From Nocardia sp. CY41 (GTDB taxonomy: Bacteria; Actinomycetota; Actinomycetes; Mycobacteriales; Mycobacteriaceae): a stretch of DNA of 64,000 bases. A program made the translations under genes and the position numbers. A model generated the notes under the pieces. That model searched no databases. It was not told the DNA's origin and saw only the letters and a list, made by a program, of their open reading frames with translations. Below are positions 9,184 to 17,780 of this stretch, piece by piece. The stretch is taken from positions 124,001-188,000 of the forward strand of contig NZ_VUOS01000024.1 of NCBI RefSeq assembly GCF_009829325.1, written 5' to 3'. Positions within the stretch are counted from its first letter, which is position 1, and each line of letters starts with the position of its first letter.

Positions 9184-9870
9184 ATGTCCGATACCGCGCT
9201 GTTGCTGATCGATGTGCAGAACAGCTACCTCGTTCAAGACGTGCGTGACGCGCTGGGGTGGCCCCCGATCTGGCGGCTCGACCGAGTCGTGGCCGAGTGC
9301 CGGGATGCGGCCGAGGCCGCCCGCACGTCGCACCTGCCGGTGATCTACTCACGGCAGATACCGAGCACGGCGAAGATGTTGGCCCTCAACCCGCGGTCCG
9401 CCCGGCACCGGCGCTCCCGGGCCGCGTTGGTGCCGAAACTGACCGCCGAAGACCGGCACTGGCGGTCAGAGATCATCGACGCCGTGGCTCCGCAGCCGGA
9501 TGATCTGGTGCTGGACAAGACCCGGCACAGCTTCTTCGCCTACACCGAACTCGATCCGATCCTGCGCAGCATGAACATCCGCCGGCTCGTCGTCGCCGGT
9601 CTGCAGACCAACGTCTGTGTGGAAGCGACCGTCCGCGCGGCGCTGGAACGCAATTTCGAAGTGGCCGTGGCGGAGGACGCGGTCACCACCGACGGGCCCG
9701 CCCTGCACTTCGCGGCCCTCGACGCGATGCGCGTGCTCTACGTCGAAGTCGCTCCCTGGCGTGAACTTCTCGCACCCGGCGCGGCTTGGGACGTGGCCTA
9801 TCGGACGCCGAACTACGGACGTGACCCCGCGTACTGGTCGGATCCGCACATGCCTCTGCCGAACCCATAG
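9184..9870 (+). CDS. Isochorismatase-family cysteine hydrolase
   Basis: A 228-residue cytoplasmic hydrolase. The Asp-Lys-Cys triad is complete: Asp10 (LLLIDVQN), Lys112 (DKTRHSFF) and Cys145 (TNVCVEATVR). The spacing and the closing motif resemble N-carbamoylsarcosine amidase, RutB and nicotinamidase-like members, so it likely cleaves an amide or carbamoyl bond rather than isochorismate. ATG at 9184 follows TTGGGGGAC. The neighbours give no pathway. Confidence 0.87.
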   Translation: MSDTALLLIDVQNSYLVQDVRDALGWPPIWRLDRVVAECRDAAEAARTSHLPVIYSRQIPSTAKMLALNPRSARHRRSRAALVPKLTAEDRHWRSEIIDAVAPQPDDLVLDKTRHSFFAYTELDPILRSMNIRRLVVAGLQTNVCVEATVRAALERNFEVAVAEDAVTTDGPALHFAALDAMRVLYVEVAPWRELLAPGAAWDVAYRTPNYGRDPAYWSDPHMPLPNP

Positions 9871-9955
9871 CGCGATCCGGCGGATTTTCTCGCCGTCTCC
9901 GAGCGAGCGAGTGTCTTGCCCGGCCCGGATTGCCGTTCGTCGTAAGGTCGCGGTC

Positions 9956-10453
9956 ATGAACGCACGTATCTGCCTAGGCGCGGTCGTCGCCGCCGTCGGG
10001 GTCACCATGACCGGGACGACGGTGGCCGCTGCTGCGCCGGATATGAACAACCCCAACTTGATCCAGGCCGACCCGGCGGACTTCATGGTCGGTGACACGG
10101 TGTACTTCTCCGGCTGGCTCGGGTCGAGCAATTGCGCGATCCACCCGAACGGTGATGTGGGCTGCGACCTTTCGCCCGGCCACACGCTGTGGGGAATCGT
10201 CCCGATCTCCGACGTCGCGATCGATGTCCCGTTCCTGCCCGCGCATCCGACCTTCGGACTGGGCGGCCCGCACGGCCGTCCGGGCAGCCGGTGGATCACC
10301 GACGTCCCACGTCCCGAGGGGAAGGTCTATCAGGGCACCCGGATCAGCTACGCGGGCGTCATCTGCATCGGAGGCCTCCCCAGAGGCGCCGGAGTGGCCT
10401 GTACCTCCAAGGGCCACAGCTTCACCGACGGTGCGCAGGTCGAGATCAGCTGA
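9956..10453 (+). CDS. Small secreted protein with four cysteines
   Basis: 165 residues with a cleavable signal peptide (MNARICLGAVVAAVGVTMTGTTVAAAAP). The mature chain has four Cys (SNCAI, VGCDL, VICIG, VACTS), probably two disulfides, and many Gly/Pro residues. It looks like the small exported proteins of unknown function common in Nocardia and Mycobacterium. No catalytic motif is seen. It is followed at once by the remnant of a caspase-like gene on the other strand. Confidence 0.72.
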   Translation: MNARICLGAVVAAVGVTMTGTTVAAAAPDMNNPNLIQADPADFMVGDTVYFSGWLGSSNCAIHPNGDVGCDLSPGHTLWGIVPISDVAIDVPFLPAHPTFGLGGPHGRPGSRWITDVPRPEGKVYQGTRISYAGVICIGGLPRGAGVACTSKGHSFTDGAQVEIS

Positions 10454-10524
10454 TCGCCGAGCTCGACCGCGCTCGTTCCGAGGCCGCCCGCTGTCGAAGC
10501 GGCGGCCCACGGCATGACGACATC

Positions 10525-10828
10525 GACATAGCGGCAGCTCCGAGTCCGCGGCGGGCAGATAGAAATCCTGGTCGTTGGCGGTGAACCCGTGGCCGACGAA
10601 CGCGATCTACAGGGCCGCTCCCAGTTCGTCGGCCTGCTGGAAGGCGGCCTTGATGCGCCGCTCGAGTTCGGTGAACGTGGGGTCGAGCAGGGGGCCGTCC
10701 CCGATCGGCAGCCAATGGCCGACCGTGGGGAAGGTCGTGTACAGCGCCACGGCCGGCTCACCGGTGAACCCGAGCCGGGGGAATGCCGCGCACTCGGATG
10801 CGACGATCAGAGCCGGCCTCTCCGCCAT
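10525..10828 (-). pseudogene. Remnant of a caspase-family (peptidase C14-like) gene, N-terminal part
   Basis: From ATG 10828 the frame reads MAERPALIVASECAAFPRLG and ends at an in-frame TAG (10607-10609). Beyond the stop the same frame continues with IAFVGHGFTANDQDFYLPAAD. That is the conserved His segment of caspase-like domains (GHG followed by a hydrophobic D-rich strand). Homology then fades and the Cys half is missing. I call it a gene broken by a nonsense codon and 3' truncation. A natural short product of ~73 residues cannot be excluded. Confidence 0.55.
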
Positions 10829-10973
10829 GGAAGAACTATCGGGCAGGGCGACCGACGGCACGACAGCACCGGGCACACGTCGGCGGCCGCCACGGAGGTG
10901 TGCGAGAGTGGCGTGTCCGAATGTTTCGGGGCACGACAGTGGGCTGTCGCCCCGAAGGATGGGGAGTTGGAAC

Positions 10974-11330
10974 GTGAGTGTGCCGGAGTTGGTCTACAAC
11001 GTCGTAGTCGTCGCGCATCTGCTCGGAATGGCCGCCGTGGTGGGTGGTTATGCGGCAGGGCGGCCGCGGGTCTCGGAGGTCATGGTCTGGGGCGCCCGGT
11101 TGCAGGTGGTCACGGGGTTGATCCTGGTCGGGATGGCCGAGTCGATCGATGCGCTGGGCAAGGATCCGAACATGGCCAAGATCGGCGTGAAGCTGATCGT
11201 GGCGATCGCGGTGGCGGCGTTCGCCGAGATCGGGCACGCCGACGAGAAGCGCGGCAAGCCGGTTCCGTGGCTGACCGACGCCGCGGGCGTACTGGCGATT
11301 CTCAACGTCTCCGTCGCCGTTCTGTGGTGA
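10974..11330 (+). CDS. Small integral membrane protein
   Basis: 118 residues with three to four hydrophobic helices (VYNVVVVAHLLGMAAVVGGYAA, LQVVTGLILVGMAES, IGVKLIVAIAVAAFAEI, AAGVLAILNVSVAVLW). The GTG at 10974 is preferred because GGGGAG lies seven bases upstream; an in-frame ATG at 10959 would overlap that site. Function is unknown. It converges on the DyP peroxidase gene with a hairpin between. Confidence 0.75.
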   Translation: MSVPELVYNVVVVAHLLGMAAVVGGYAAGRPRVSEVMVWGARLQVVTGLILVGMAESIDALGKDPNMAKIGVKLIVAIAVAAFAEIGHADEKRGKPVPWLTDAAGVLAILNVSVAVLW

Positions 11331-11332
11331 GG

Positions 11333-11357
11333 TGTCCGGCGCCCGGCGCGCCGAACA
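11333..11357. terminator. Hairpin between convergent membrane-protein and DyP genes
   Basis: TGTCCGGCG (11333-11341) pairs with CGCCGAACA (11349-11357) with one mismatch, in the 31-base gap between convergent genes. Likely a bidirectional terminator. Confidence 0.5.
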
Positions 11358-11361
11358 CATC

Positions 11362-12564
11362 TCACGCCCCGAACAGCGATTGCCCGAGATAGCCGCCCGG
11401 TGACGCGACACCGGGCGGGATCGCGAATACCGCGGAACCGATCGGCGTGGTCCACACATTGAGCGCGTCGAACTCCGCCAACCGGCGCTGCACCGGAAGG
11501 AATTGGGTGTCCACGTCACGCTGATAGGCGGCGAACAGCAGACCGGAGTTGGAGATCCCGCCCGGGGCGGGCGCGTCGTCGTAGTTGTAGCCGCGTCGCA
11601 GGAAGCGCTCGCCGTCGTGCGTGTGATGAGCGCGAGCGATGTGCGACGACGGTGGGATGACGGGGATGCCGTTGGCGTCGACGGCCGTGAAATCCGGCTC
11701 GTCGAACTCGTCGGTTCCGGTCAGCGGCGCACCGTGGGCGATGGTGCGTCCGATGGTGAGTTCCCTTTCTTCCCGGTCGATCTGGTCCCAGGTGTCCAGC
11801 GTCATCGCGATCCGGCGGAGCACGCAGGAGGTGCCGCCGGCCAGCCACGGCTGGGTAGCGCCGTCGTCCCACACCAGACGGGCGAACTCCGGTGTGCCCG
11901 GGGCGAGGTTCACCGTGCCGTCGACCTGGCCCATCAGATTGCGCGGCGTCCTGCCCGGCGCGGCATTCCGGAAGCCGCGCTGCACCCAGCGCACGGTGAC
12001 CAGCGACGACACGCTGCGCGACAGCACACGCACCGTATGCGACACGGTGGTCGTCTCGTCGGCGCACACCTGCAGGAGCAAGTCGCCGCCGCTCCAGGCG
12101 GATTCGAGCCGATCGATGACGAACGGCGGCAGCGGCCGCAGCCAGGACGGCCTGCGGTGCTCGAGGCCGGCCGCGGGGAACACCGCGGGCCCGAAACCGA
12201 CTGTGACGGTCAGCCGCGCCGGGCGCTGCGCGAGTTCGGGTTCGGTGTCCGCGAGGGCCGGCAGGCCCTGGGTGAGCCGGGCGGCGTCCCCGGTCCAGAT
12301 CTTCAGCAGTCCGACGAGGTCGTCGCGCCCGACACCCGGCTTCAGATCGAAGGCGACGAAGGCCGCGTGCTCTTGCGGGACGGTGTCGATGCCGGCTTGA
12401 TGCGGTCCGTGGAACGGCACCGTCGCGTCCCAGGACGACGGATCGGGTTTACGCAGGGCCGTCGCGCCGAGCCCGATCCCGGCGGCGCCGGCCGCGGCGG
12501 CGCCGCCGCCCAGCAGACGCCGCCGGTTGATCCGTGCGGGACGCGATCGGTTCCGTTCAGCCAC
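11362..12564 (-). CDS. Tat-exported DyP-type heme peroxidase
   Basis: About 400 residues. An N-terminal twin-arginine-type signal (RINRRRLLGGGAAAAGAAG) predicts export of the folded heme protein. The DyP hallmark GxxDG is present (NLMGQVDGTVN), and the likely heme-ligand His is in SSHIARAHHTHDG. It belongs to the EfeB/exported DyP group. GTG at 12564 is chosen because it overlaps the upstream stop as GTGGCTGA; ATG 12591 is an alternative adding nine residues. It lies directly behind a PCuAC-type copper chaperone gene and is presumably co-translated. Confidence 0.88.
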   Translation of the reverse strand: MAERNRSRPARINRRRLLGGGAAAAGAAGIGLGATALRKPDPSSWDATVPFHGPHQAGIDTVPQEHAAFVAFDLKPGVGRDDLVGLLKIWTGDAARLTQGLPALADTEPELAQRPARLTVTVGFGPAVFPAAGLEHRRPSWLRPLPPFVIDRLESAWSGGDLLLQVCADETTTVSHTVRVLSRSVSSLVTVRWVQRGFRNAAPGRTPRNLMGQVDGTVNLAPGTPEFARLVWDDGATQPWLAGGTSCVLRRIAMTLDTWDQIDREERELTIGRTIAHGAPLTGTDEFDEPDFTAVDANGIPVIPPSSHIARAHHTHDGERFLRRGYNYDDAPAPGGISNSGLLFAAYQRDVDTQFLPVQRRLAEFDALNVWTTPIGSAVFAIPPGVASPGGYLGQSLFGA

Positions 12565-13129
12565 CGTGCGCGGGGGTCTGCGCGCCGGCATGGGATTCGC
12601 CGTCCGCGTGATCGGGCACGTAATTCTCCTGGTTGCCGGAGAAGTCGCGCACCTGGGCGGTGAAGGTCGTGGTCGAGCCGTCCTCGAAGGTCAGCGTGAC
12701 CGACGTCTCCGATCCCGTGCGCAGCGGTCCGCGCAGGTCCATGAACATGATGTGGTCGCCGCCGGGCCGCAGTCGGGTGCGGCCGTGCGCGGGGATGACG
12801 AACCCGCCGCGCTTGGGCCGCATCGCCTTCGTCCCGTTCGCGTCGGCGACCACCTCGTGCAGCTCGATCCGGTCGGAGGCGGGACTCGTCGCCGAGACCA
12901 CGGTGCGCGGGGTGTCGCCGCTGTTGATCAGGTCGCCGAACGCGGCCGACATCCCACTGTCGGCGGCCTTGACCCACTGGTCGGCGATGGTCACCGCAGC
13001 GGCCGAGGTGGCGGTGTCCTTCTCGTCGGCCGAGGAGCACGCGGTGAGGAGAAGCGGCACCGCCGCGGCGGCGATCGCACCGCGCAGGACGTGAGCGGCG
13101 CGCGGCGGAGCGAAAGTGATGGCAGGCAT
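12557..13129 (-). CDS. Copper chaperone PCuAC family lipoprotein
   Basis: 190 residues with a lipoprotein signal (LLLTACSS). The PCuAC copper-binding set is visible in order: His in IELHEVV, Met in GTKAMRP, His in VIPAHGRT, and Met in HIMFMDL. This matches the H...M...H-x-M pattern of the family, which delivers Cu(I) to cytochrome oxidase in other bacteria. A His-rich tail (DHADGESHAGAQTPAHGG) may add metal capacity. ATG 13129 has GGAG upstream. It is coupled to the DyP peroxidase gene. Confidence 0.87.
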   Translation of the reverse strand: MPAITFAPPRAAHVLRGAIAAAAVPLLLTACSSADEKDTATSAAAVTIADQWVKAADSGMSAAFGDLINSGDTPRTVVSATSPASDRIELHEVVADANGTKAMRPKRGGFVIPAHGRTRLRPGGDHIMFMDLRGPLRTGSETSVTLTFEDGSTTTFTAQVRDFSGNQENYVPDHADGESHAGAQTPAHGG

Positions 13130-13389
13130 GGAAACTCCGGAAGTTCGTACGGTTCGGGGTGGTGCGCACCGACGAAAGGCATCGGACAGCTCTCGGGCGT
13201 CGACCGATCCGCCGGTGTACCGGTGTCGGTCTGGCACCGACCGCTGTCGAGCGGTCCAGCATCAGGCCGGACGCGAATGAACCCCCTACACCGATTCCGG
13301 AGCCGCAGGGTTCTGTGGCGATCGGATCGCGGGCAGCGGCCGTCGGATCGTCGAGCGCGAAAGGCGATGTTCGTCGCGCGCGGAAGGCG

Positions 13390-13917
13390 TCAGCGTAGGA
13401 GTGGTGGGCCGCGCAGGCCGGAGCCCGAACTGAGCAGGAAGCGCCGAGGCCGGGGGAGACCATGACCGAAGGCGGGCGAGCTGATCCGGCCCGGCGCACC
13501 GGGGCCGTCGGCGAGTATTCGCACCGTGCGGTGGACGTCGGAAACCGCTCGCAGCACAGCTTGTTCGGCGGCGCGGATGAGCAGCGCGCCGAGCGGAACA
13601 GCCGCCAGATGCGTGCCGAGCATCGCCGGGGTCGTGCCCGCATCGTGGTGATGAGCGGCCGACAGGGAGGAGGCGACGTGCGCGACGGCTTGCGCGACCG
13701 CGAGCGTGGCCATGATCCGGCCGACCCCGTGCCGGTGCGGTCGCGTGCCGACCAGCACGCCCACCGCCGCGCACGCGGCGATCAAGAGGGCGAGTGGGGC
13801 GGCTCCTGGTGACAGCGCACCGCCGCCGAGTGCGTGTGCGGCGATGCTCACCGCGCCGGCGGCGGATCCGACGAAGGCGCCGCGCACCCGCGCCGCCATT
13901 ACCGTCGGATTACGCAC
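13390..13917 (-). CDS. Membrane protein, possibly metal-related
   Basis: 175 residues with about four hydrophobic helices, an N-terminal ARVRGAFVGSAAGAVSIAAHALGGG stretch, and a cytoplasmic or extracellular HHH (SAAHHHDAGTT). It lies upstream of and in the same direction as the PCuAC and DyP genes, 260 bases away, so a shared copper-linked role is possible but not shown. No enzymatic motif is seen. Confidence 0.65.
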   Translation of the reverse strand: MRNPTVMAARVRGAFVGSAAGAVSIAAHALGGGALSPGAAPLALLIAACAAVGVLVGTRPHRHGVGRIMATLAVAQAVAHVASSLSAAHHHDAGTTPAMLGTHLAAVPLGALLIRAAEQAVLRAVSDVHRTVRILADGPGAPGRISSPAFGHGLPRPRRFLLSSGSGLRGPPLLR

Positions 13918-14094
13918 CGGCTCATACTACCGCCTGTCGTAGCGGCGGGAAGCGCTGGTTCCGACGCACGGGTGGCGGATGCGCTCGAACGGCTCGGCCA
14001 CAGGATCGCTCTGCGGTGCAACGCTTCTGACGGGATCCCTATCGAACCGGCGGGCGGGGATGCCCGGGACCCCGAAGTCGGCGCGAGGCTCGGC

Positions 14095-14808
14095 TCACAC
14101 CGTGACGCTCGCGTGCACGAGATTGTGGTCGGATACCCCGCCGACGTCGTCGACCGAAGCCGTCGTGACGGAGGCGCCGTGCACGACCACATGATCGATG
14201 TGCTGCGACTTCGTGCCCGAGGCCCGGGGGCGGGTCGGCAGCGCGTCGGCGACGCATTCGGCGACCACGAAGTCGTCGCCCAACCCGGTGGCGACGGAGG
14301 CGCGGTCGGTGTTGAAATCCCCCAGCAGAACGGTCGCCTGCGCCGATGCGCCGGTGGCCAGTTCGGCCAGGCGGGTGAGTTGGTCGGCGCGCCGCCGGTC
14401 ACCGGTCACATGGGTGGCGATCACCGTCAGTCCGCCCGCGTCGACGACGAGCGCGCCTTTGCCGCGATCCTGGGTGAAGGATTCGGCGGTGACTTCCCGG
14501 CTCGGCTCGGCGGTGAGCACGACGAGGTACTCGCCGCCGTCGAGCAGGGAGCTGGGCATGCGCCGCGGGGTCGGCAGCCGCTGGTACCGCATCGCGTGGA
14601 AGGTCCGATCCGGCAGTGCCATTCGCAGGCTGGCCAACTGATCGCCGCTGACCTCCTGTAACGCGATGATCCGCTCGGTGCGTTCGGCCACTCGGGCGGT
14701 GACCGCGGCGATCCGCGCGCCCTCGTCCGGCCAGCGGGTGGCGACGTCCTCGTACCAGTTCTCGGCGTGGACGCGATGCAGAACGTTCCAAGTGGCCACC
14801 GTGATCAC
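14095..14808 (-). CDS. Endonuclease/exonuclease/phosphatase (EEP) family protein
   Basis: 237 residues with the EEP metal-phosphoesterase motifs: ATWNVLH at the start, IIALQEV (catalytic Glu), THVTGDRRRADQ, LLGDFNTD and the terminal SDHNLV. No signal peptide, so it is probably cytoplasmic. Members cut DNA, RNA caps, sphingomyelin or inositol phosphates; the sequence does not say which. It is single and not clearly in an operon. Confidence 0.85.
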   Translation of the reverse strand: MITVATWNVLHRVHAENWYEDVATRWPDEGARIAAVTARVAERTERIIALQEVSGDQLASLRMALPDRTFHAMRYQRLPTPRRMPSSLLDGGEYLVVLTAEPSREVTAESFTQDRGKGALVVDAGGLTVIATHVTGDRRRADQLTRLAELATGASAQATVLLGDFNTDRASVATGLGDDFVVAECVADALPTRPRASGTKSQHIDHVVVHGASVTTASVDDVGGVSDHNLVHASVTV

Positions 14809-14872
14809 CTTCGCGATGGTATGCGACCGGGTGAAACAGGTTGCGGTGCGGGCTGTGCCGGTCTCGGCGTGC

Positions 14873-15502
14873 TCACCCCGCGCGCTGGATGTCGATACCC
14901 TGCTGGAGCGAGGCCACCGCGCGATCGAGGATGCGGTGCAAGGCCGTGATCGAATGGTCCGTCCCCAGCATCCAGTGGTCGAGGCCGACGCCGAAAGCCG
15001 CGAAGCAGGCCGCGGCGGTGAGCTGCGGCCGCAGATCGTCGGCGGGTAGCCCGGCGCGGGCGGCGAAGTTCAGTGCCATCGCACGCTGGCGGCCGAGGGC
15101 CCCGATGAAGTTCTCCCGGCGCAATTCCGGGTTGCCGACCAGCAGCTGCCTGGCTCTGCGCGCCGTGTCCGCCTGGCGTTCCCGGGACGGGGCATCCTGC
15201 TCGTCGAGCAAGAAGTCGCGCAGTGCCGCGCGCAGCGCGGTCAGCACGGACTCGCTCGCCGGGCGCCGGTCGACGGCGGCGAGCAGCTGGGCCATCAGGT
15301 CTTCCTCGTGGCTGAAGACCACCGCGAGCTTCGAGGGAAAGTGGCGGTGGAAGGTGCGCCGGGAGACCTGCACGGCGTCGGCGATCTGCTGCACGGTGGT
15401 CTGCTCGAACCCGTGCGATTCGAACAGCCGCAGGGCCGCATCGACCAATTCACGCCGTACCCGCGCCTTTTCGCGTTCGCGCGGACCGTTCACGCCTGTC
15501 AT
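14873..15502 (-). CDS. TetR family transcriptional regulator
   Basis: 209 residues with HTH TTVQQIADAVQVSRRTFHRHFPSKLAV. The C-terminal domain keeps the tail seen in actinobacterial FadR-like TetR proteins (AACFAAFGVGLDHWMLG). ATG 15502 is preferred over an upstream TTG. It is divergent from the secreted lipase gene, and the spacer holds two copies of a TGTCTCA-containing palindrome, so it very likely controls itself and the lipase. Confidence 0.9.
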   Translation of the reverse strand: MTGVNGPREREKARVRRELVDAALRLFESHGFEQTTVQQIADAVQVSRRTFHRHFPSKLAVVFSHEEDLMAQLLAAVDRRPASESVLTALRAALRDFLLDEQDAPSRERQADTARRARQLLVGNPELRRENFIGALGRQRAMALNFAARAGLPADDLRPQLTAAACFAAFGVGLDHWMLGTDHSITALHRILDRAVASLQQGIDIQRAG

Positions 15503-15535
15503 GCCCGCCGTCCTCTTCGCGATATTCGCCAATGA

Positions 15536-15589
15536 TGTCTCAAAGTGACACTTTAGCCGAAGCCGGTCTACAGTGTCTCATCGAGACAC
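15536..15589. promoter_or_regulatory. Twin operators of the divergent TetR regulator
   Basis: Two 15-base sites, TGTCTCAAAGTGACA (15536-15550) and TGTCTCATCGAGACA (15574-15588), start 38 bases apart. The second extends to GTGTCTC/GAGACAC (15573-15589). Both are imperfect to perfect palindromes in a divergent promoter region. Confidence 0.65.
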
Positions 15590-15616
15590 CAAGCCTGGAA
15601 TCGAGAGGTGGCGCCC

Positions 15617-16753
15617 ATGTCGGTGCGACGTGCAGCAATAACCGTGACCATGGCGGCACTGCTTTCGGCGGGACCGTCGGCGGGTTCGGCGGTGGCCGAC
15701 CCCGGTGCGCCGGATGCGGCGCCGGGCACGGTCGCCACCGACCAGGTGCTGCCCGAACGACTCTGGATCGAGGGCACCGGCACGGCCCGCCGCCTCACGT
15801 ACTGGTCCCGGACCTCCGACGACCGGCCGGCGTTGGCCGGTGGCGCGGTCTTCGTTCCCGCGGGCACGCCGCCGAGTGGCGGCTGGCCGGTGCTGTCGTG
15901 GGAGCACGGCACGGTCGGTCTCGCCGACGAGTGCGCCCCCTCGACCGCTGGTCGCAGCAAACGCGATCTGGACTACTTGGCGACCTGGCTGCGCCAGGGT
16001 TACGCCGTCGTCGCGACCGACTACATCGGGCTGGGCACACCCGGCCCGCATGCCTATCTGGATGGGCGCGCCGAGGCGCACGCCGCGATCGACATGGTGC
16101 GCGCGGCCCGCGCGGTCGATGGTTCGGTGTCGTCGAAGTGGGTGGCGATCGGGCAATCCCAGGGCGGTGGCGCGGCGGTGTTCACCGCGTCACTGGCCAC
16201 GCAGTACGCACCCGAACTCGACTATCGCGGCGCGGTCGCCACCGGCCCTGCCTCCAATATCGTGGACGCCGCCTCGTTGCTCGGGCCGGCGCTGCCGCCG
16301 ATCGGCAACGCGCACCTCACCGCCTACATCGCCTATGTGATGAACGGGTTGAAGGCGGCTCGGCCCGCCTTCGATCTCGACAGCTATCTCAGCCCCGTCG
16401 GCAGGCAGTTGGCGACCGCCGCGGAGTCGCTGTGCTTCCAGGCGCTGGCCGATCGCGCGCAGGGCATCTCGGTCGGCCAGTTGTTCTCCCGTCCGCTCGC
16501 CGACGGTGACTTCGTCGCCACCGCCCGCCCGGTCATGGACGTCCCACTCGACGGGTACGACCGGCCGCTGTTCATCGGGCAGGGCACCAACGACACCGAC
16601 GTCCCGGCCCCGCTGACCGCGAAACTGGTCGCCGATCTGGAATTGCGCGGCGTCCGGCCGGACGTGCACGTGTATCCGGGCAAGGACCACAGCGCCACCA
16701 TGGCCGCCTCACTGCCCGACAGCATGCCGTTCGTCGCGCGCCTGTTCTCCTGA
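15617..16753 (+). CDS. Secreted lipase (LIP/secretory lipase family)
   Basis: 378 residues with a signal peptide (VRRAAITVTMAALLSAGPSAGSAVA). Catalytic triad: Ser181 in GQSQGG, Asp in GQGTNDTDVP, and His in GKDHSAT. The layout and the ADECAPS segment match the secretory lipase family of actinobacteria, which hydrolyse triacylglycerols or esters outside the cell. ATG 15617 sits eight bases after GAGAGG. Control by the divergent TetR through twin operators is likely. Confidence 0.87.
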   Translation: MSVRRAAITVTMAALLSAGPSAGSAVADPGAPDAAPGTVATDQVLPERLWIEGTGTARRLTYWSRTSDDRPALAGGAVFVPAGTPPSGGWPVLSWEHGTVGLADECAPSTAGRSKRDLDYLATWLRQGYAVVATDYIGLGTPGPHAYLDGRAEAHAAIDMVRAARAVDGSVSSKWVAIGQSQGGGAAVFTASLATQYAPELDYRGAVATGPASNIVDAASLLGPALPPIGNAHLTAYIAYVMNGLKAARPAFDLDSYLSPVGRQLATAAESLCFQALADRAQGISVGQLFSRPLADGDFVATARPVMDVPLDGYDRPLFIGQGTNDTDVPAPLTAKLVADLELRGVRPDVHVYPGKDHSATMAASLPDSMPFVARLFS

Positions 16754-16758
16754 CCGGA

Positions 16759-16784
16759 GGCCGGGCCGGGGTTGCCGCCCGGCC
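16759..16784 (+). terminator. Hairpin after lipase gene
   Basis: Perfect arms GGCCGGGC (16759-16766) and GCCCGGCC (16777-16784), six bases after the lipase stop. Likely terminator without a U-tract. Confidence 0.55.
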
Positions 16785-16818
16785 GGCCGGGTGCTCAGGC
16801 GCGCGCCCGGACGGCGGC

Positions 16819-16974
16819 ATGGCGCGCAAGTTCCGCCTCACCGCGGAGGGCGGGCGCCGGCTCGACGCCGAGCGCGCCTACAACGTTCGCGCCCTGGAAA
16901 GGGTGCTGGCGCAGTGGTCGGCCGAGAACGTCGCCGCCTTCGCCGGATTCCTGAAGCGGTTCGACACCGATCGA
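16819..16974 (+). pseudogene. C-terminal fragment of a MarR-family regulator
   Basis: The frame reads ...RKFRLTAEGGRRLDAER...ALERVLAQWSAENVAAFAGFLKRFDTD. This resembles the end of MarR proteins (wing residue pattern LT.EG, then the dimerisation helices and a final RF.AD). No DNA-binding helix precedes it, and the frame then runs on with unlike sequence into the next gene, so only a decayed fragment is left. Confidence 0.45.
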
Positions 16975-17087
16975 ACGCCGACAAGCGTCCGTGGCCCCGG
17001 CCGTGAACCTCCGCCCTCCGCGGATGCACACGGAATCTCCACAATCGACGGCGGATTCCTCCACAACCGGTGGCTAGGGTTCGGTGC

Positions 17088-17780
17088 ATGGAACACAGCG
17101 CACCGCAGGCCGCACGGCGGATCCTGGTGGTGGACGACGAGATGACCATCGCCGAATCCGTCGCGGCGCGCCTGCGGGCGGAGGGGTTCACCGTCGACCT
17201 GGCGCACGACGGCCCGTCGGCCGTCACCGCCGCCGAGGCCGTCGAGCCCGACTTGGTGGTGCTCGACGTCATGCTGCCCGGGTTCGACGGGCTGGAGGTG
17301 TGCCGTCGAATTCAAGCGCGCCGGCCGGTGCCCGTGCTCATGCTCACCGCGCGTGCCGACGAGACCGACCAGCTCGTCGGCCTGGGCGTCGGCGCGGACG
17401 ACTATCTCACCAAACCGTTCTCGCTGCGCGTGCTCGCCGCCCGGGTACACGCGCTGCTGCGCCGGATGGACCGGGCGGCCGACCGCGAAGGCGCGACGAT
17501 CCTGGTCGGCGACCTACGTATCGACGTCGACCAGCGCCGGGTCTGGCGTGCGGACGTCGAGGCGCTGCTCACGCCACTGGAATTCGATCTGCTGGCCCGG
17601 CTGGCCCGTCGCCCGCGCACGGTGCTGGCGCGCGAGCGGTTGCTCGAAGACGTCTGGGACTGGTCCGACGCCGCCGGTACCCGCGCGGTGGACAGTCACA
17701 TCAAGGCGCTGCGCCGCAAACTCGGCGCCGACCTCATTCGCACCGTTCGCGGCGTCGGATACGCGTTGGAGGCGCGATGA
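17088..17780 (+). CDS. OmpR/PhoB-family response regulator
   Basis: 230 residues: receiver domain (acidic pair in VVDDE, phospho-acceptor Asp60 in VLDVMLPG, Lys in LTKPF), then a winged-helix effector ending DSHIKALRRKLG...IRTVRGVGYALE. ATG 17088 is used. The stop overlaps the kinase start by four bases (ATGA), so the pair is co-translated. Target genes are unknown; the following DUF4173-like gene is a candidate. Confidence 0.93.
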   Translation: MEHSAPQAARRILVVDDEMTIAESVAARLRAEGFTVDLAHDGPSAVTAAEAVEPDLVVLDVMLPGFDGLEVCRRIQARRPVPVLMLTARADETDQLVGLGVGADDYLTKPFSLRVLAARVHALLRRMDRAADREGATILVGDLRIDVDQRRVWRADVEALLTPLEFDLLARLARRPRTVLARERLLEDVWDWSDAAGTRAVDSHIKALRRKLGADLIRTVRGVGYALEAR

